NCBI RefSeq assembly: GCF_003627055.1
Contig: NZ_CP032624.1
Location: 2,728,001-2,792,000 of the forward strand
Direction of reading: 5' to 3'
Source of the DNA: Gryllotalpicola protaetiae
GTDB taxonomy: Bacteria > Actinomycetota > Actinomycetes > Actinomycetales > Microbacteriaceae
Length of the DNA: 64,000 bases
Numbering within the stretch: position 1 is the first letter of the stretch; every line of letters begins with the position of its first letter. A program made the position numbers and the translations under genes. Positions 16,973 through 26,943 of this stretch are shown here, in pieces. The notes under the pieces were generated by a model that had not been told where the DNA came from, made no database searches, and was given only the letters and a program-made list of their open reading frames with translations.

Positions 16973-18297
16973 TCGAATACAGGACTTTGAAGATCGCGCT
17001 GCTCGGCGGCGGCACGGTCGGCTCGCAGGTTGCGCGCCTGCTGCTCGAGAACGGCGCAGAGCTGTCGAGCCGCAGCGGCGCGCGCATCGAGCTCGCCGGC
17101 ATCGCCGTGCGCGACCTCGACAAGCCGCGCGACGCGGCGCTGCCGCGCGAGCTGTTCACGACCGACGCCGAGCAGCTGATCCTCGGCGCCGACATCGTCG
17201 TCGAGCTGATGGGTGGCATCGAGCCGGCGCGCGAGCTGATCGTCAAGGCGCTGAACTCCGGCGCCGACGTCGTGACGGGCAACAAGCAGCTGCTCGCAGT
17301 GCACGGTCCCGAGCTGTTCGACCTGGCCGGCCAGGTCGGCGCCCAGCTGTACTACGAGGCGGCGGTCGGCGGGGCGATCCCGATCATCCGGCCGCTGCGC
17401 GACAGCCTCGCGGGCGACTCGGTGACCCGCATCCTCGGCATCGTGAACGGCACCACGAACTTCGTGCTCGACCGCATGGATGTCGACGGAGACGAACTGG
17501 GCGAGGCGCTCGCCGTCGCGACCGAGCTCGGCTATGCGGAAGCCGACCCGACCGCCGACATCGGCGGCTACGACGCGGCCGCCAAGGCGGCGCTGCTCGC
17601 GGGCCTCGCGTTCCACACCAACGTGCCGCTCGAGTCCGTCTACCGCGAGGGCATCGAGGACATCACGAAGGAGCAGGTCGACCTCGCCCGCGAGATGGGC
17701 TACGTCGTCAAGCTGCTCGCGATCTGCGAGCGCATCGCCGACCCGGCCACCGGTGAGGCGGCGGTGTCGGCGCGTGTCCATCCGGCGCTGGTGCCGCGCA
17801 GGCATCCGCTCGCTGCCGTCCATGGCGCGCACAATGCCGTGTTCGTGCAGGCGGAGGCCGCGGGCGACCTGATGTTCTACGGCGCGGGCGCCGGCGGCGT
17901 GCAGACCGCCTCGGCCGTGCTCGGCGACGTCGTCTCGGCGGCGCGGCGCCACGTGGCGGGCGGCCCGGGGGTCGCGGAATCCACCCACGCCGACCTGCCC
18001 GTGCTGCCCGTGTCGGCCGCCGTCACGCGCTACCACGTGACTCTGCACGTCGCCGACCAGCCGGGTGTGCTCGCCGAGATCGCGCGCCTGTTCGCCGAGA
18101 ACGGCGCGTCGATCGAGACCGTCGTGCAGTCGGTCGCCGGTCCCGCCGGCGCGGCGGACGGGCAGTCGCCGACGGCTACCCTTGTCATCGGAACCCATGC
18201 AGCCCTCGAGGCGTCCCTCGCGGCGACCGTCGAAGCGCTGCGCGCCAGCGCCGCGGTCACGTCGATCGCGCATGTGCTGCGGATCGAAGGAGCGTAA
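16969..18297 (+). CDS. hom: Homoserine dehydrogenase
   Basis: 442 aa. Reduces aspartate semialdehyde to homoserine. The N-terminal Rossmann motif is LLGGGTVGSQ (11-20), the catalytic domain carries GIVNGTTNF and EADPTADIGG, and a C-terminal ACT domain (about 360-440, beginning YHVTLHVADQPGVL) suggests allosteric control by threonine, as in corynebacteria. The start is TTG 16969, overlapping the lysA stop as TTGA. It feeds thrB and thrC downstream. Confidence 0.97.
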   Translation: MIEYRTLKIALLGGGTVGSQVARLLLENGAELSSRSGARIELAGIAVRDLDKPRDAALPRELFTTDAEQLILGADIVVELMGGIEPARELIVKALNSGADVVTGNKQLLAVHGPELFDLAGQVGAQLYYEAAVGGAIPIIRPLRDSLAGDSVTRILGIVNGTTNFVLDRMDVDGDELGEALAVATELGYAEADPTADIGGYDAAAKAALLAGLAFHTNVPLESVYREGIEDITKEQVDLAREMGYVVKLLAICERIADPATGEAAVSARVHPALVPRRHPLAAVHGAHNAVFVQAEAAGDLMFYGAGAGGVQTASAVLGDVVSAARRHVAGGPGVAESTHADLPVLPVSAAVTRYHVTLHVADQPGVLAEIARLFAENGASIETVVQSVAGPAGAADGQSPTATLVIGTHAALEASLAATVEALRASAAVTSIAHVLRIEGA

Positions 18298-18303
18298 GAG
18301 CAA

Positions 18304-19398
18304 GTGGCCCACCAGTGGCAGGGAGTCCTGCACGAGTACCGCGACCGCCTCGATGTGACGGATGCGACGCCGATCGTCACCCTCGGCGAGGGCGGCACGC
18401 CGCTCATCGAGGCTCCGGCGCTGTCGCGCCGCACCGGCGCGCGCGTGTACATCAAGTACGAGGGCATGAACCCGACGGGCTCCTTCAAGGACCGCGGCAT
18501 GACGATGGCGATCTCGAAGGCCGTCGAAGCCGGCGCGAAGGCCGTCATCTGCGCCTCAACAGGCAACACCTCGGCGTCGGCCGCGGCCTACGCGGCACAC
18601 GCGGGCATCAAGGCCGTCGTGCTGATCCCCGAGGGGAAGATCGCGCTCGGAAAGCTCAGCCAGGCGATCGTGCACGACGCCGAGATCGTGCAGCTCACGG
18701 GCAACTTCGACGACTGCCTCGACGTCGCACGCGAGCTCGCGGCCGAATACCCCGTGCACCTCGTCAACTCCGTCAACAACGACCGCATCGAAGGCCAGAA
18801 GACGGCGGCGTTCGAGATCGTCGAGCGCCTCGGCGACGCCCCGGACTTCCACTTCATCCCCGTCGGCAACGCCGGGAACTACACGGCCTACACGCGCGGC
18901 TTCGTCGAAGAGCTCGAACGCGGCGCGACGACCAAGCTGCCCCGCATGTTCGGATTCCAGGCGGCGGGCTCCGCGCCCATCGTGCTCGGCCACCCCGTGA
19001 AGGACCCCGACACCATCGCCTCCGCGATCCGCATCGGCAACCCCGCCTCGTGGAGCCTCGCGCTCGAGGCGCGCGACAAGACCGACGGCTACTTCGGCGC
19101 GATCGACGACGACACGATCCTCGCGGCGCAGAAGCTGCTCGCGGCCGAGGTCGGCGTGTTCGTCGAGCCGGCCAGCGCGATCGGCGTCGCTGGCCTGCTC
19201 GAGCGCGCTGCAGCCGGCGTGATCCCCGAGGGCTCGGTCGTCACGATCACCGTCACCGGCCACGGCCTCAAGGACCCGCAGTGGGCGCTCCGCCAGGCCG
19301 ACGGCTCGGAGGTGCGGCCGACGGTGGTCGAGGTCTCTGCCGACGCCGTCGCCGGGGCGATCGGCCTCGAGAAGGCATCCGTCGGGGCGGGGGCATGA
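18304..19398 (+). CDS. thrC: Threonine synthase
   Basis: 364 aa, PLP enzyme of fold type II converting O-phosphohomoserine to threonine. PLP lysine K62 lies in SFKDRGM; the phosphate-binding loop STGNTSAS and PVGNAGNY are present. This is the short type without the extra N-terminal domain of E. coli ThrC. The start is GTG 18304, 6 nt after hom, with GGAGCG upstream. It overlaps thrB by 4 nt (ATGA). Confidence 0.97.
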   Translation: MAHQWQGVLHEYRDRLDVTDATPIVTLGEGGTPLIEAPALSRRTGARVYIKYEGMNPTGSFKDRGMTMAISKAVEAGAKAVICASTGNTSASAAAYAAHAGIKAVVLIPEGKIALGKLSQAIVHDAEIVQLTGNFDDCLDVARELAAEYPVHLVNSVNNDRIEGQKTAAFEIVERLGDAPDFHFIPVGNAGNYTAYTRGFVEELERGATTKLPRMFGFQAAGSAPIVLGHPVKDPDTIASAIRIGNPASWSLALEARDKTDGYFGAIDDDTILAAQKLLAAEVGVFVEPASAIGVAGLLERAAAGVIPEGSVVTITVTGHGLKDPQWALRQADGSEVRPTVVEVSADAVAGAIGLEKASVGAGA

Positions 19399-20369
19399 CC
19401 GTCGCCCCGGGCGAGATGCCGGGGCCGGCGATCCCCATCGGCCGCAGCGTGCACGTGCGCGTGCCCGCCACCACCGCCAATCTGGGTCCCGGCTTCGACA
19501 CCCTCGGCCTCGCGCTGTCGCTCTACGACGAGGTCGACGCGACCGTCTCGGCGACGCCGGGCGTGCGCGTCGAGGTGCACGGGGTGGGTGCTGACGGCGC
19601 CGTGCCGACGGATGCGTCGAATCTCGTCGCCTCCGTGGTGCTCGACGTCCTCGCGCGCAAAGGCGTCGAGGTGCCCGGGCTCGATCTGGTCGCCCGCAAC
19701 GCGATTCCGCACGGTCGCGGCCTCGGCTCGTCGGGCGCGGCGATCGTCGCCGGCATCATGGTCGCCAAGGGCTTGCTCGAGGGCGTGGCCGAGCTCGGCC
19801 CGGCCGAACTGCTCGCCATCGCGACCGAGCTCGAGGGCCACCCCGACAACGTCGCGCCCGCGCTCTTCGGCGGCCTGACCATCGCGTGGCTCGAGCCACG
19901 CGGTCCCCAGCACAAGAAGCTCAACGTGCACCGCGGCGTCTCGCCGGTCGTGTTCGTGCCTGCGCACACCGTGCCGACGAAGCTCGCGCGCTCGCTGCAG
20001 CCTGCGCAGGTGCCCCACGAGGACGCCGTGTTCAACGTCTCGCGCTCCGCGCTGCTCATCGCGGCGCTCATCCAGAGCCCCGAGCTGCTGCTGTCTGCAA
20101 CTGAGGACAAGCTGCACCAGGACTACCGCGCCTCCGCGATGCCAGACACCAGCGCGCTCGTGCGGCTGCTGCGCGGGTCGGGGTTCCCCGCCGTCGTCTC
20201 CGGTGCCGGCCCGAGCGTGCTCGTGCTCTGCGAACGGCCGTCAGACCGCCTGCTCGCGGCCGACCTGGTCGCCGCTCAATCAGCCGTCGCCTGGCAGCCG
20301 CTGATGCTCGCCGTCGACTTCAAGGGCGCCACCGTGACGCCTATGGGGGCGCAGAGCGCCGCCTCCTGA
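19395..20369 (+). CDS. thrB: Homoserine kinase
   Basis: 324 aa GHMP-family kinase that phosphorylates homoserine. The N-terminal [19 protein letters not shown], the ATP loop [10 protein letters not shown] (about 110-119) and the C-terminal [10 protein letters not shown] are diagnostic. The ATG overlaps the thrC TGA. The order thrC before thrB is that of mycobacteria. The extended -10 of rho begins 3 nt after its stop. Confidence 0.97.
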   Translation: MTVAPGEMPGPAIPIGRSVHVRVPATTANLGPGFDTLGLALSLYDEVDATVSATPGVRVEVHGVGADGAVPTDASNLVASVVLDVLARKGVEVPGLDLVARNAIPHGRGLGSSGAAIVAGIMVAKGLLEGVAELGPAELLAIATELEGHPDNVAPALFGGLTIAWLEPRGPQHKKLNVHRGVSPVVFVPAHTVPTKLARSLQPAQVPHEDAVFNVSRSALLIAALIQSPELLLSATEDKLHQDYRASAMPDTSALVRLLRGSGFPAVVSGAGPSVLVLCERPSDRLLAADLVAAQSAVAWQPLMLAVDFKGATVTPMGAQSAAS

Positions 20370-20371
20370 GT

Positions 20372-20580
20372 GTTAGTATGGGCGCATCACCCACCGAAGT
20401 CCCGGCTTGTCGGCGACTCGGAATCTGCGGGTGAATCAGAAACACGTACGCCTCGCAATCGAGTTGATCCAACCCGAGTACCAACCAGCGGCGGAACGGT
20501 CCGCCGCGCACCATTGAAGTTGCGAGTGCTTTCCCGATGTGGCCCTCATGCGCCCTTCGGAGATAGGAATCCGAAGAAAA
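20372..20580 (+). promoter_or_regulatory. Extended -10 promoter and structured 5' leader of rho
   Basis: TGTTAGTAT (20372-20380 region; -10 TAGTAT at 20374-20379) carries the extended TG motif. The predicted leader is about 190 nt. It contains an 8-bp hairpin (GCGGCGGA 20488-20495, loop ACGG, TCCGCCGC 20500-20507) enclosed by a longer pairing CTCGCAA (20452-20458) with TTGCGAG (20520-20526). A long leader on rho suggests autogenous control by Rho-dependent termination, known for rho in other bacteria; here it is inference. Confidence 0.5.
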
Positions 20581-22653
20581 GTGACTGATCTGATCAGCGC
20601 CGAATCCGCTGACATCGACCTCAATTCGCTGCGCGTTCCGCAGCTGCAGGCCCTCGCGTCCGAGCTCGGCATCGCCGGCGGCGCGAAGCTGCGCAAGGGC
20701 GAGCTCATCGCCGCCATCGCGTCCGCCAGACAGAGTGCTGACCCGGTGGGTCAGCACCTGGCGGACGGCGAGCAGGCTGCGCCTGCGAGCGGTAGCCCCG
20801 CCGATGCTCCCTCCGACGAGTCCCTGGTCTCCATTCAGCCCGAGGCTGAGTCGACCAGCGGCGACCTCCTTCCGCCCGTCGACTCGGCTGCGCAGCAGCC
20901 GAGTGGAGACGAGGCATCCGAACCCACCCGCCCCGCACGCCGCTCGCGCCGTGCCTCGACCGGCGGCACCGTCACGGCGGCCGCCGGCCACGTGAACGCC
21001 GGACAGACCGGCGTCGAGTCGCTGCTGTCCGCGCTCGACGCGGTGGCAGAGCAGCGCCAGGCGGGCCACACGGCCCCGGCCGAGCAGGCAGAGGGCGAGG
21101 CATCCGACGCCGAGCAGGCCGACGAGGGCGGCCAGCAGCCCGGCGAGGGCGAGAGCAGCCGCAGCCGCCGCAACCGCCGCAACCGGAACCGCAACCGTGC
21201 GGAGCGCGAGTCGAACGGGCAGAACGGCGAGCAGCAGGCCCAGGGCGAGAAGCCCGAAGGCCAGCAGGGCGGCCGCGAGCAGGGCAACGGCCAGAACGGT
21301 CAGAACCAGAACGGCCAGAGCGGAAACCGCAACGGCCAGGGCCAGAACGGCCAGGGTCAGAACGGGCCTGACGGCGAGCAGGGCGAGGGCGGCCGTCGCA
21401 GCCGCTATCGCGACCGCAAGCGCCGCGGCGCCGCGGGCGGCGACGACGCCGAGGTCGAGCTGACCGAGGACGACGTGCTGATCCCGGTCGCGGGCATCCT
21501 CGACGTGCTCGACAACTACGCGTTCGTGCGCACCACCGGCTACCTGTCGGGCGCGAGCGACGTGTACGTCTCGCTCGGCCAGGTCAAGAAGTACAGCCTG
21601 CGCAAGGGCGACGCGGTCGTCGGCGCGATCCGCCAGCCGCGCGAGAACGACAACGGCGCGGGCTCGCGCCAGAAGTACAACGCGCTCGTGCGCGTCGACT
21701 CGATCAACGGCCAGACGGTCGAAGAGGCGGCCACCCGCGTCGAGTTCGGCAAGCTCACCCCGCTCTACCCGCAGGAGCGCCTGCGCCTCGAGACCGTGCC
21801 CGAGAAGCTGACCCAGCGCATCATCGACCTCGTCGCCCCGATCGGGAAGGGCCAGCGCGGCCTCATCGTCGCGCCTCCGAAGGCCGGCAAGACGATCGTG
21901 CTGCAGCAGATCGCGAACGCGATCACGACGAACAACCCCGAGGTCCACCTCATGGTCGTGCTCGTCGACGAGCGGCCGGAAGAGGTCACCGACATGCAGC
22001 GCACGGTGAAGGGCGAGGTCATCGCCTCGACCTTCGACCGCCCAGCCGAGGACCACACGACGGTCGCGGAGCTCGCCATCGAGCGCGCGAAGCGCCTCGT
22101 CGAGCTGGGCCACGACGTCGTCGTGCTGCTCGACTCGATCACCCGCCTCGGCCGTGCGTACAACGTCTCCGCCCCGGCATCCGGCCGCATTCTGTCCGGT
22201 GGTGTCGACGCGTCCGCCCTGTACCCGCCCAAGCGCTTCTTCGGTGCTGCTCGCAACATCGAGCACGGCGGGTCGCTCACGATTCTCGCGACGGCGCTCG
22301 TCGAGACCGGCTCCAAGATGGACGAGGTCATCTTCGAGGAGTTCAAGGGCACCGGAAACAGCGAGCTGCGCCTCTCGCGCCAGCTCGCCGACAAGCGCAT
22401 CTTCCCGGCGGTCGACGTGAACGCGTCCTCCACCCGCCGCGAAGAGATGCTGCTGTCGCCCGACGAGGTCAAGATCACCTGGAAGCTGCGCCGCGCCCTC
22501 GCGGGCCTCGACCAGCAGCAGGCGCTCGAGGTGGTGCTCGGCAAGCTGAAGGAGACCTCGTCGAACGTCGAGTTCCTCGTGCAGATGCAGAAGTCGATCC
22601 CGACGTCCAGCAATGGCGGGCACTCGCACGGCAACGAGAACAACCACCGCTGA
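20581..22653 (+). CDS. rho: Transcription termination factor Rho with long disordered insert
   Basis: 690 aa. Rho_N domain at about 9-45. Residues about 50-285 are a disordered insert typical of actinobacterial Rho, first acidic/Ala-rich, then Arg/Asn-rich, then an Asn/Gln/Gly-rich tract (about 206-270). The RNA-binding domain and hexameric ATPase follow, with Walker A PPKAGKT (about 433-439) and a Walker B near VVLLDSI. GTG 20581 is the best start; in-frame upstream codons lack conservation. Residues 51-69 are encoded by a palindromic repeat also present in tsaC. Confidence 0.96.
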   Translation: MTDLISAESADIDLNSLRVPQLQALASELGIAGGAKLRKGELIAAIASARQSADPVGQHLADGEQAAPASGSPADAPSDESLVSIQPEAESTSGDLLPPVDSAAQQPSGDEASEPTRPARRSRRASTGGTVTAAAGHVNAGQTGVESLLSALDAVAEQRQAGHTAPAEQAEGEASDAEQADEGGQQPGEGESSRSRRNRRNRNRNRAERESNGQNGEQQAQGEKPEGQQGGREQGNGQNGQNQNGQSGNRNGQGQNGQGQNGPDGEQGEGGRRSRYRDRKRRGAAGGDDAEVELTEDDVLIPVAGILDVLDNYAFVRTTGYLSGASDVYVSLGQVKKYSLRKGDAVVGAIRQPRENDNGAGSRQKYNALVRVDSINGQTVEEAATRVEFGKLTPLYPQERLRLETVPEKLTQRIIDLVAPIGKGQRGLIVAPPKAGKTIVLQQIANAITTNNPEVHLMVVLVDERPEEVTDMQRTVKGEVIASTFDRPAEDHTTVAELAIERAKRLVELGHDVVVLLDSITRLGRAYNVSAPASGRILSGGVDASALYPPKRFFGAARNIEHGGSLTILATALVETGSKMDEVIFEEFKGTGNSELRLSRQLADKRIFPAVDVNASSTRREEMLLSPDEVKITWKLRRALAGLDQQQALEVVLGKLKETSSNVEFLVQMQKSIPTSSNGGHSHGNENNHR
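20735..20789. repeat. In-frame palindromic element, copy 1 (in rho)
   Basis: 55 bp beginning with the perfect inverted repeat GTGCTGACCC-GGT-GGGTCAGCAC (20735-20757), then a 32-bp tail that itself contains CAGGC-TGC-GCCTG. It matches the copy in tsaC (32658-32712) at 50 of 55 positions and is read in the same frame (ADPVGQH). Confidence 0.85.
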
Positions 22654-23735
22654 TGTTCGAGTCGGTCTCAGGCCTGCTCGACGAGTTCCACGATCTCGAG
22701 CAGCAGCTCGCCGACCCGGCACTGCACGCCGACCCGGCGCGCGCGAAGAAGGTCAACCGCCGCTACGCCGAGCTCTCGCAGATCAAGAAGGCCTACGAGG
22801 ACTGGCAGCAGTCGGTCGATGACCTGGACGCCGCGCGCGAGCTCGCCCGCGAGGACGACGCCTTCGCCGAGGAGATCCCTTCGCTCGAGGAGAGGCAGAC
22901 CGCCGCACAGGAGAAGCTGCGGCGCCTCCTGATCCCGCGCGACCCCGACGACGGCCGCGACGTGATCCTCGAGATCAAGGGCGGCGCCGGCGGGGAAGAG
23001 GCGGCGCTGTTCGCGTCGGACCTGCTGCGCATGTACGTGCACTACGCCGACTCGAAGGGGTGGAAGTCCGAGATCCTCGAGGCGGACGCCACCGACCTCG
23101 GCGGGTACACGAACGTGCAGGTCGCCATCAAGTCGAATGCGACCGACCCGGCGCAGGGCGTGTGGGCGCACCTCAAGTACGAGGGCGGCGTGCACCGCGT
23201 GCAGCGTGTGCCGGCGACCGAGTCGCAGGGGCGCATCCAGACCTCGACGGCCGGCGTGCTCGTCTTCCCCGAGGTCGATGAGCCCGAAGAGGTCGAGATC
23301 GCGGCGAACGACATCCGCGTGGATGTCTTCCGCTCATCCGGCCCCGGCGGCCAGTCGGTGAACACGACCGACTCGGCGGTGCGCATCACGCACCTGCCGA
23401 CCGGCATCGTCGTGTCGATGCAGAACGAGAAGTCGCAGATCCAGAACCGCGAGGCCGCGATGCGCGTGCTTCGGGCGCGGCTGCTCGCGAAGCAGCAGGA
23501 GGAGCTGGATGCCGCGGCATCCGACGCCCGCAAGTCGCAGGTGCGCTCGATGGACCGCTCTGAGCGGATCCGCACCTACAACTTCCCCGAGAACCGCATC
23601 GCCGACCACCGCACCGGCTTCAAGGCCTACAACCTCGACCAGGTGCTGAACGGCGCCCTCGAGCCCGTCATCGAGTCGGCGATCACCGCCGACGAGGAGG
23701 CCCGCCTGGCAGCCCTCGGCGACACCGAGAGCTAA
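22653..23735 (+). CDS. prfA: Peptide chain release factor 1
   Basis: 360 aa. Class I release factor for UAA/UAG. The catalytic GGQ is at 232-234 ([10 protein letters not shown]); the N-terminal coiled coil and an RF1-type domain 2 are present. The ATG overlaps the rho stop by one base (TGATG), so it is translationally coupled to rho. In related genomes rpmE lies between rho and prfA; here it does not. Its methyltransferase gene prmC is 4.2 kb downstream instead of adjacent. Confidence 0.97.
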   Translation: MFESVSGLLDEFHDLEQQLADPALHADPARAKKVNRRYAELSQIKKAYEDWQQSVDDLDAARELAREDDAFAEEIPSLEERQTAAQEKLRRLLIPRDPDDGRDVILEIKGGAGGEEAALFASDLLRMYVHYADSKGWKSEILEADATDLGGYTNVQVAIKSNATDPAQGVWAHLKYEGGVHRVQRVPATESQGRIQTSTAGVLVFPEVDEPEEVEIAANDIRVDVFRSSGPGGQSVNTTDSAVRITHLPTGIVVSMQNEKSQIQNREAAMRVLRARLLAKQQEELDAAASDARKSQVRSMDRSERIRTYNFPENRIADHRTGFKAYNLDQVLNGALEPVIESAITADEEARLAALGDTES

Positions 23736-24343
23736 ACGGGCGAGTCGGGCAGCAGGCGCTCGAGCAGGCTGAGCGAGCGGCGCACGTCGACCTCGTCGGG
23801 GGCGAGCAGCCACTGCACCTGCAGTCCGTCCGAGGCCGCGATGACGAGTGCGGCGGCGTCGACGGGGTCGATGTCCGCAGCGATGCGGCCGGATGCCTGA
23901 CCCTCGCGGATCCTGCCGGCGAGGTCCTCGCGCACGGCGGCGAAGCGTTCGCGGATGAAATCCCGCGACGCCGCGTGGTCCTCCTGCAGCGCATCGGCGG
24001 ACAGGGTCGCGTAGAGCCGCACGAGCCCCGGGATCGCCCGGTTGATGTCGGCGCTGGCCGTCATGATGTCGACGGCTCCGCGGGCGTCGGGCCCGTCGGC
24101 CGGGTCCCGCTCCTCATGGGCGCGGTAGACCTCGATCAGCAGCTCATCGCGCGATGCGAAGTAGTGCCGCAGCGTCGCGTGGGAGACCCCGATCGCATCG
24201 CCGAGGGTGCGCAGCGACGTGCCGTCGACCCCACGCTCGGCGAACTCGGCGATGGCGCTCTCGATGATCTGGCGGCGCCGGGCGACGCCCTTGGCGTAGG
24301 GGCCGCGGCCTGCGGCATCCGATTCGGCTGACATCGCCACCAT
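23732..24343 (-). CDS. TetR family repressor of the isomerase/oxidoreductase pair
   Basis: 203 aa. The N-terminal TetR helix-turn-helix is at about 23-68 ([34 protein letters not shown]) with a C-terminal ligand/dimer domain resembling TetR_C_6. ATG 24343 has GGAAG 3 nt upstream. It is divergent from the isomerase gene across 66 bp containing an inverted repeat over the isomerase -10, which suggests direct repression of that operon. Its stop overlaps the prfA stop. Confidence 0.88.
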   Translation of the reverse strand: MVAMSAESDAAGRGPYAKGVARRRQIIESAIAEFAERGVDGTSLRTLGDAIGVSHATLRHYFASRDELLIEVYRAHEERDPADGPDARGAVDIMTASADINRAIPGLVRLYATLSADALQEDHAASRDFIRERFAAVREDLAGRIREGQASGRIAADIDPVDAAALVIAASDGLQVQWLLAPDEVDVRRSLSLLERLLPDSPV

Positions 24344-24365
24344 TATCTTCCACTGTACGGTTTTC

Positions 24366-24386
24366 GCTGTAGCATCGAGCTACCGC
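24366..24386. promoter_or_regulatory. Putative TetR operator over the isomerase promoter
   Basis: Inverted repeat GTAGC-ATCGA-GCTAC (24369-24373 and 24379-24383), extendable to 8-bp arms with one mismatch. It covers the -10 TAGCAT (24370-24375) of the plus-strand operon. Confidence 0.55.
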
Positions 24387-24409
24387 TTTCGTTCTTCAAG
24401 GAGTGAACC

Positions 24410-25222
24410 ATGTCTGCCCCTTCCGTCCAGCTCTACTCGGTCCGCGACGCGATCGACGAGGACGTCGACGCCGCCGTCGCACGCCTCGCCGAGATCGGAT
24501 TCACCAGAGCCGAGCCCTACGCCTTCCACCTGCGCACCGCCGACCTGAAGCGCGCGCTCACCGCCGCCGGTGTCTCTGCGCCGTCGGGTCACGCCGCGGT
24601 GATCGACGCGGAAGACGCCTCCGCGATCTTCGACGCCGCGGGCGAGCTCGGCATGACCACCGTCATCGATCCCTTCATCCCGACCGACCGCTGGCAGACC
24701 GCCGACGATGCGAGCCGAATCGCCGAGCGCGTCAACGCGCTGAGCGAGCAGGCCGCGGCGCGCGGGCTCGAGTTCGGCTACCACAACCACCAGTGGGAGT
24801 TCACGAACAAGGTCGACGGCCGCCCGATCTACGAACTGTTCGTCGAGCAGCTCGCGCCGGCCGTCGTGCTCGAGGTCGACACCTTCTGGGCGACGGTGGG
24901 CGGTGCGGATGCCCCCGCTGTGCTGCGCTCGCTCGGCGAGCGGGTGCGTGCCATCCACGTCAAGGACGGCGTGATCGACGACGCGATCCGCAACGTGCTG
25001 CCGAGCAGCGAGAGCGCGCTGATCGTGCCCGAGGCGCTGCAGGCCGCGTTCGAGAACCAGACGCCGGCCGGTCAGGGCGACGTCGACGTCGCCGCGATCC
25101 TCGCCGCCGCGCCGCAGGCGCTGCGCGTGGTCGAGTTCGACGCGTACAAGGGCGACGTGTTCCAGGGGATCGCGGAGTCGTTCGCGTGGCTCGCCGAGAA
25201 CGACACCGAGGCCGCGGCATGA
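24410..25222 (+). CDS. Sugar phosphate isomerase/epimerase (AP endonuclease family 2 TIM barrel)
   Basis: 270 aa. Xylose isomerase-like TIM barrel with metal-ligand candidates in EFGYHNHQWEF, VLEVDTFW, AIHVKDG and a late E (VVEFDAYKGD). Such proteins act on inositol, hydroxypyruvate or keto-sugars; the substrate is not determined. AAGGAG 6 nt upstream gives a strong ribosome site. It overlaps the Gfo/Idh gene by 4 nt (ATGA). The pairing is typical of small carbohydrate-oxidation operons. Confidence 0.88.
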   Translation: MSAPSVQLYSVRDAIDEDVDAAVARLAEIGFTRAEPYAFHLRTADLKRALTAAGVSAPSGHAAVIDAEDASAIFDAAGELGMTTVIDPFIPTDRWQTADDASRIAERVNALSEQAAARGLEFGYHNHQWEFTNKVDGRPIYELFVEQLAPAVVLEVDTFWATVGGADAPAVLRSLGERVRAIHVKDGVIDDAIRNVLPSSESALIVPEALQAAFENQTPAGQGDVDVAAILAAAPQALRVVEFDAYKGDVFQGIAESFAWLAENDTEAAA

Positions 25223-26322
25223 GCGGTGCGAACCGCGCGGGCGTCGGCATCATCGGCGCCGGCAACATCTCGACGCAGTACCTGAAGAACCTCACGACCT
25301 TCCCCGAGGTCGAGGTGCGCTTCGTCGCGGACATCGACCTGCCGCGCGCGGCCGCGCAGGCCGACGCCTACGGCGTCCCCGCGTCGGGCGCCGTCGACGA
25401 GCTGCTCGCCCGCGACGACATCGACGTGGTCGTCAACCTCACGATCCCGGCCGCCCACACCGAGGTCGGCCAGCGCATCATCGCCGCGGGCAAGCACGTC
25501 TGGAGCGAGAAGCCCGTCGCCCTCGACCACGAGTCCGCGGCTGGCCTGCTCGCCGCCGCAGAGGCCGCCGGCCTGCGCGTCGCGTGCGCGCCCGACACGG
25601 TCCTCGGCGCGGGCATCCAGACCGCTCTGCGCGCGATCGCACGCGGCGACATCGGCGAACCGCTGACCGCGACGACCATGTTCCACGTGCCGGGGCCCGA
25701 GTTGTGGCATCCGAACCCCGATTTCCTGTTCGCGACGGGCGCCGGCCCCCTGTTCGACATGGGGCCGTACTACGTCACCACGCTCGTTCACGCGTTCGGC
25801 TCGGCCTCACGCGTGCAGGCGGTCTCGTCGAAGTCGCGTGAGACGCGCGTGATCGGCAGCGGACCGCGTGCGGGGCAGTCGTTCCCGGTCGAGGTTCCGA
25901 CGCACCACGCCGCACTGATCGAGTTCGTGGGCGGCGCCTCTGCGCAGTCGACCTTCTCGTTCCAGCACGCGCTGCCGCGCGCGGGCTTCGTCGAGATCAA
26001 CGGCACCGAGGGCACGATCAGCCTGCCCGACCCGAACAACTTCGACGGTGACAGCACCCTGTGGCGCTACGGCCAGGACGAGCCGACGACGATCCCCGCG
26101 ACCGGAGCCGCCTACGGCCGCGGGACCGGTGTCGTCGAGCTGGTCCGCGCGATCCGCGCGGGCGTGCCCGAGCGGGCCTCGGGCGTGCTCGCGTCGCACG
26201 TGCTGGACATCCTGCTCGGCATCCGCGACGCCGCCGCGAGCGGCGCTCCCGTCGAGATCGCGTCGCGCGTCACCCCGGTCGCGCCGCTGCCCGAGGACTG
26301 GGACCCGACGCTGGCCGCGTGA
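25219..26322 (+). CDS. Gfo/Idh/MocA family oxidoreductase
   Basis: 367 aa. N-terminal Rossmann fold with GIIGAGNIS and the conserved SEKPVAL (EKP) motif, then the alpha/beta catalytic domain with DMGPYYVTTL. It is an NAD(P)-dependent dehydrogenase of sugars or inositols; the substrate is unknown. The ATG overlaps the stop of the isomerase gene, so the two probably act on successive forms of one sugar. It is probably controlled by the divergent TetR protein. The pair ends in a long hairpin. Confidence 0.9.
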   Translation: MSGANRAGVGIIGAGNISTQYLKNLTTFPEVEVRFVADIDLPRAAAQADAYGVPASGAVDELLARDDIDVVVNLTIPAAHTEVGQRIIAAGKHVWSEKPVALDHESAAGLLAAAEAAGLRVACAPDTVLGAGIQTALRAIARGDIGEPLTATTMFHVPGPELWHPNPDFLFATGAGPLFDMGPYYVTTLVHAFGSASRVQAVSSKSRETRVIGSGPRAGQSFPVEVPTHHAALIEFVGGASAQSTFSFQHALPRAGFVEINGTEGTISLPDPNNFDGDSTLWRYGQDEPTTIPATGAAYGRGTGVVELVRAIRAGVPERASGVLASHVLDILLGIRDAAASGAPVEIASRVTPVAPLPEDWDPTLAA

Positions 26323-26329
26323 CAACCGC

Positions 26330-26389
26330 ATCGAGCGGTGCGAAACGTACGTTTCCGAGTCATCGGACGTACTTTTCGCACCGCTCGAT
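26330..26389. terminator. Long bidirectional hairpin between oxidoreductase and cysE
   Basis: Two 23-nt arms (26330-26352 and 26367-26389) pair with a single mismatch around a 14-nt loop. No T-tract. It lies between convergent genes and probably terminates both. Confidence 0.8.
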
Positions 26390-26406
26390 CGCGTTGAGAT
26401 GGCGCG

Positions 26407-26943
26407 CTACACGTGCTCGTTGCGGTTGATCGCCGGGATGCCGGTCAGCACCGAGTGCTCGGGGAAGTCGTGCGTCACGACCGCGTTGACCCCGATCTGG
26501 CTGTGCGAGCCGATCGAGATGTCGCCGATCAGCTTCGCTCCCGCGCCGATGACGACGTCGTCGCCGATCGTGGGGTGCCGCTTGTCGTTCTGGCCCCGCT
26601 TGTTCCCGCCCAGCGTCACTCCATGGTAGATCAGCACGTCGTTGCCCACGACGGCGGTCTCGCCGATGACGGTTCCCATGCCGTGGTCGATGACCACCCG
26701 GCGGCCGATGACGGCCCCCGGGTGGATCTCGACGCCGGTCACCGACCGGGTGAACTGGGAGAGGAGGCGCGCGGCCAGCTTGAGGCCGGGTGCGCGCCAC
26801 CAGCGGTGCGCGAGGCGATACGCCCAGATGGCGTGCATGCCTGAGTAGGCGAGCACGATCTCGGCGGCGTTGCGGGCGGCCGGGTCTCGATAGCGGACCG
26901 CCGCGACGTCCTCGCGCAGAGAGCGGAGCGGGTGGACCGGCAC
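26407..26943 (-). CDS. cysE: Serine O-acetyltransferase
   Basis: 178 aa, the short EpsC-like form lacking the extended N-terminal domain of E. coli CysE. The left-handed beta-helix hexapeptide repeats are clear ([37 protein letters not shown]). It makes O-acetylserine from serine and acetyl-CoA. The GTG start abuts the cysK TAA with no gap, so it is the second gene of cysK-cysE. Confidence 0.95.
   Translation of the reverse strand: MPVHPLRSLREDVAAVRYRDPAARNAAEIVLAYSGMHAIWAYRLAHRWWRAPGLKLAARLLSQFTRSVTGVEIHPGAVIGRRVVIDHGMGTVIGETAVVGNDVLIYHGVTLGGNKRGQNDKRHPTIGDDVVIGAGAKLIGDISIGSHSQIGVNAVVTHDFPEHSVLTGIPAINRNEHV

Noticed and set aside
20370..20588. 72-aa ORF in the rho leader as a leader peptide
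   Set aside because: It begins at the predicted -10, so it would not be transcribed from that promoter, and it overlaps the rho start without a ribosome site.
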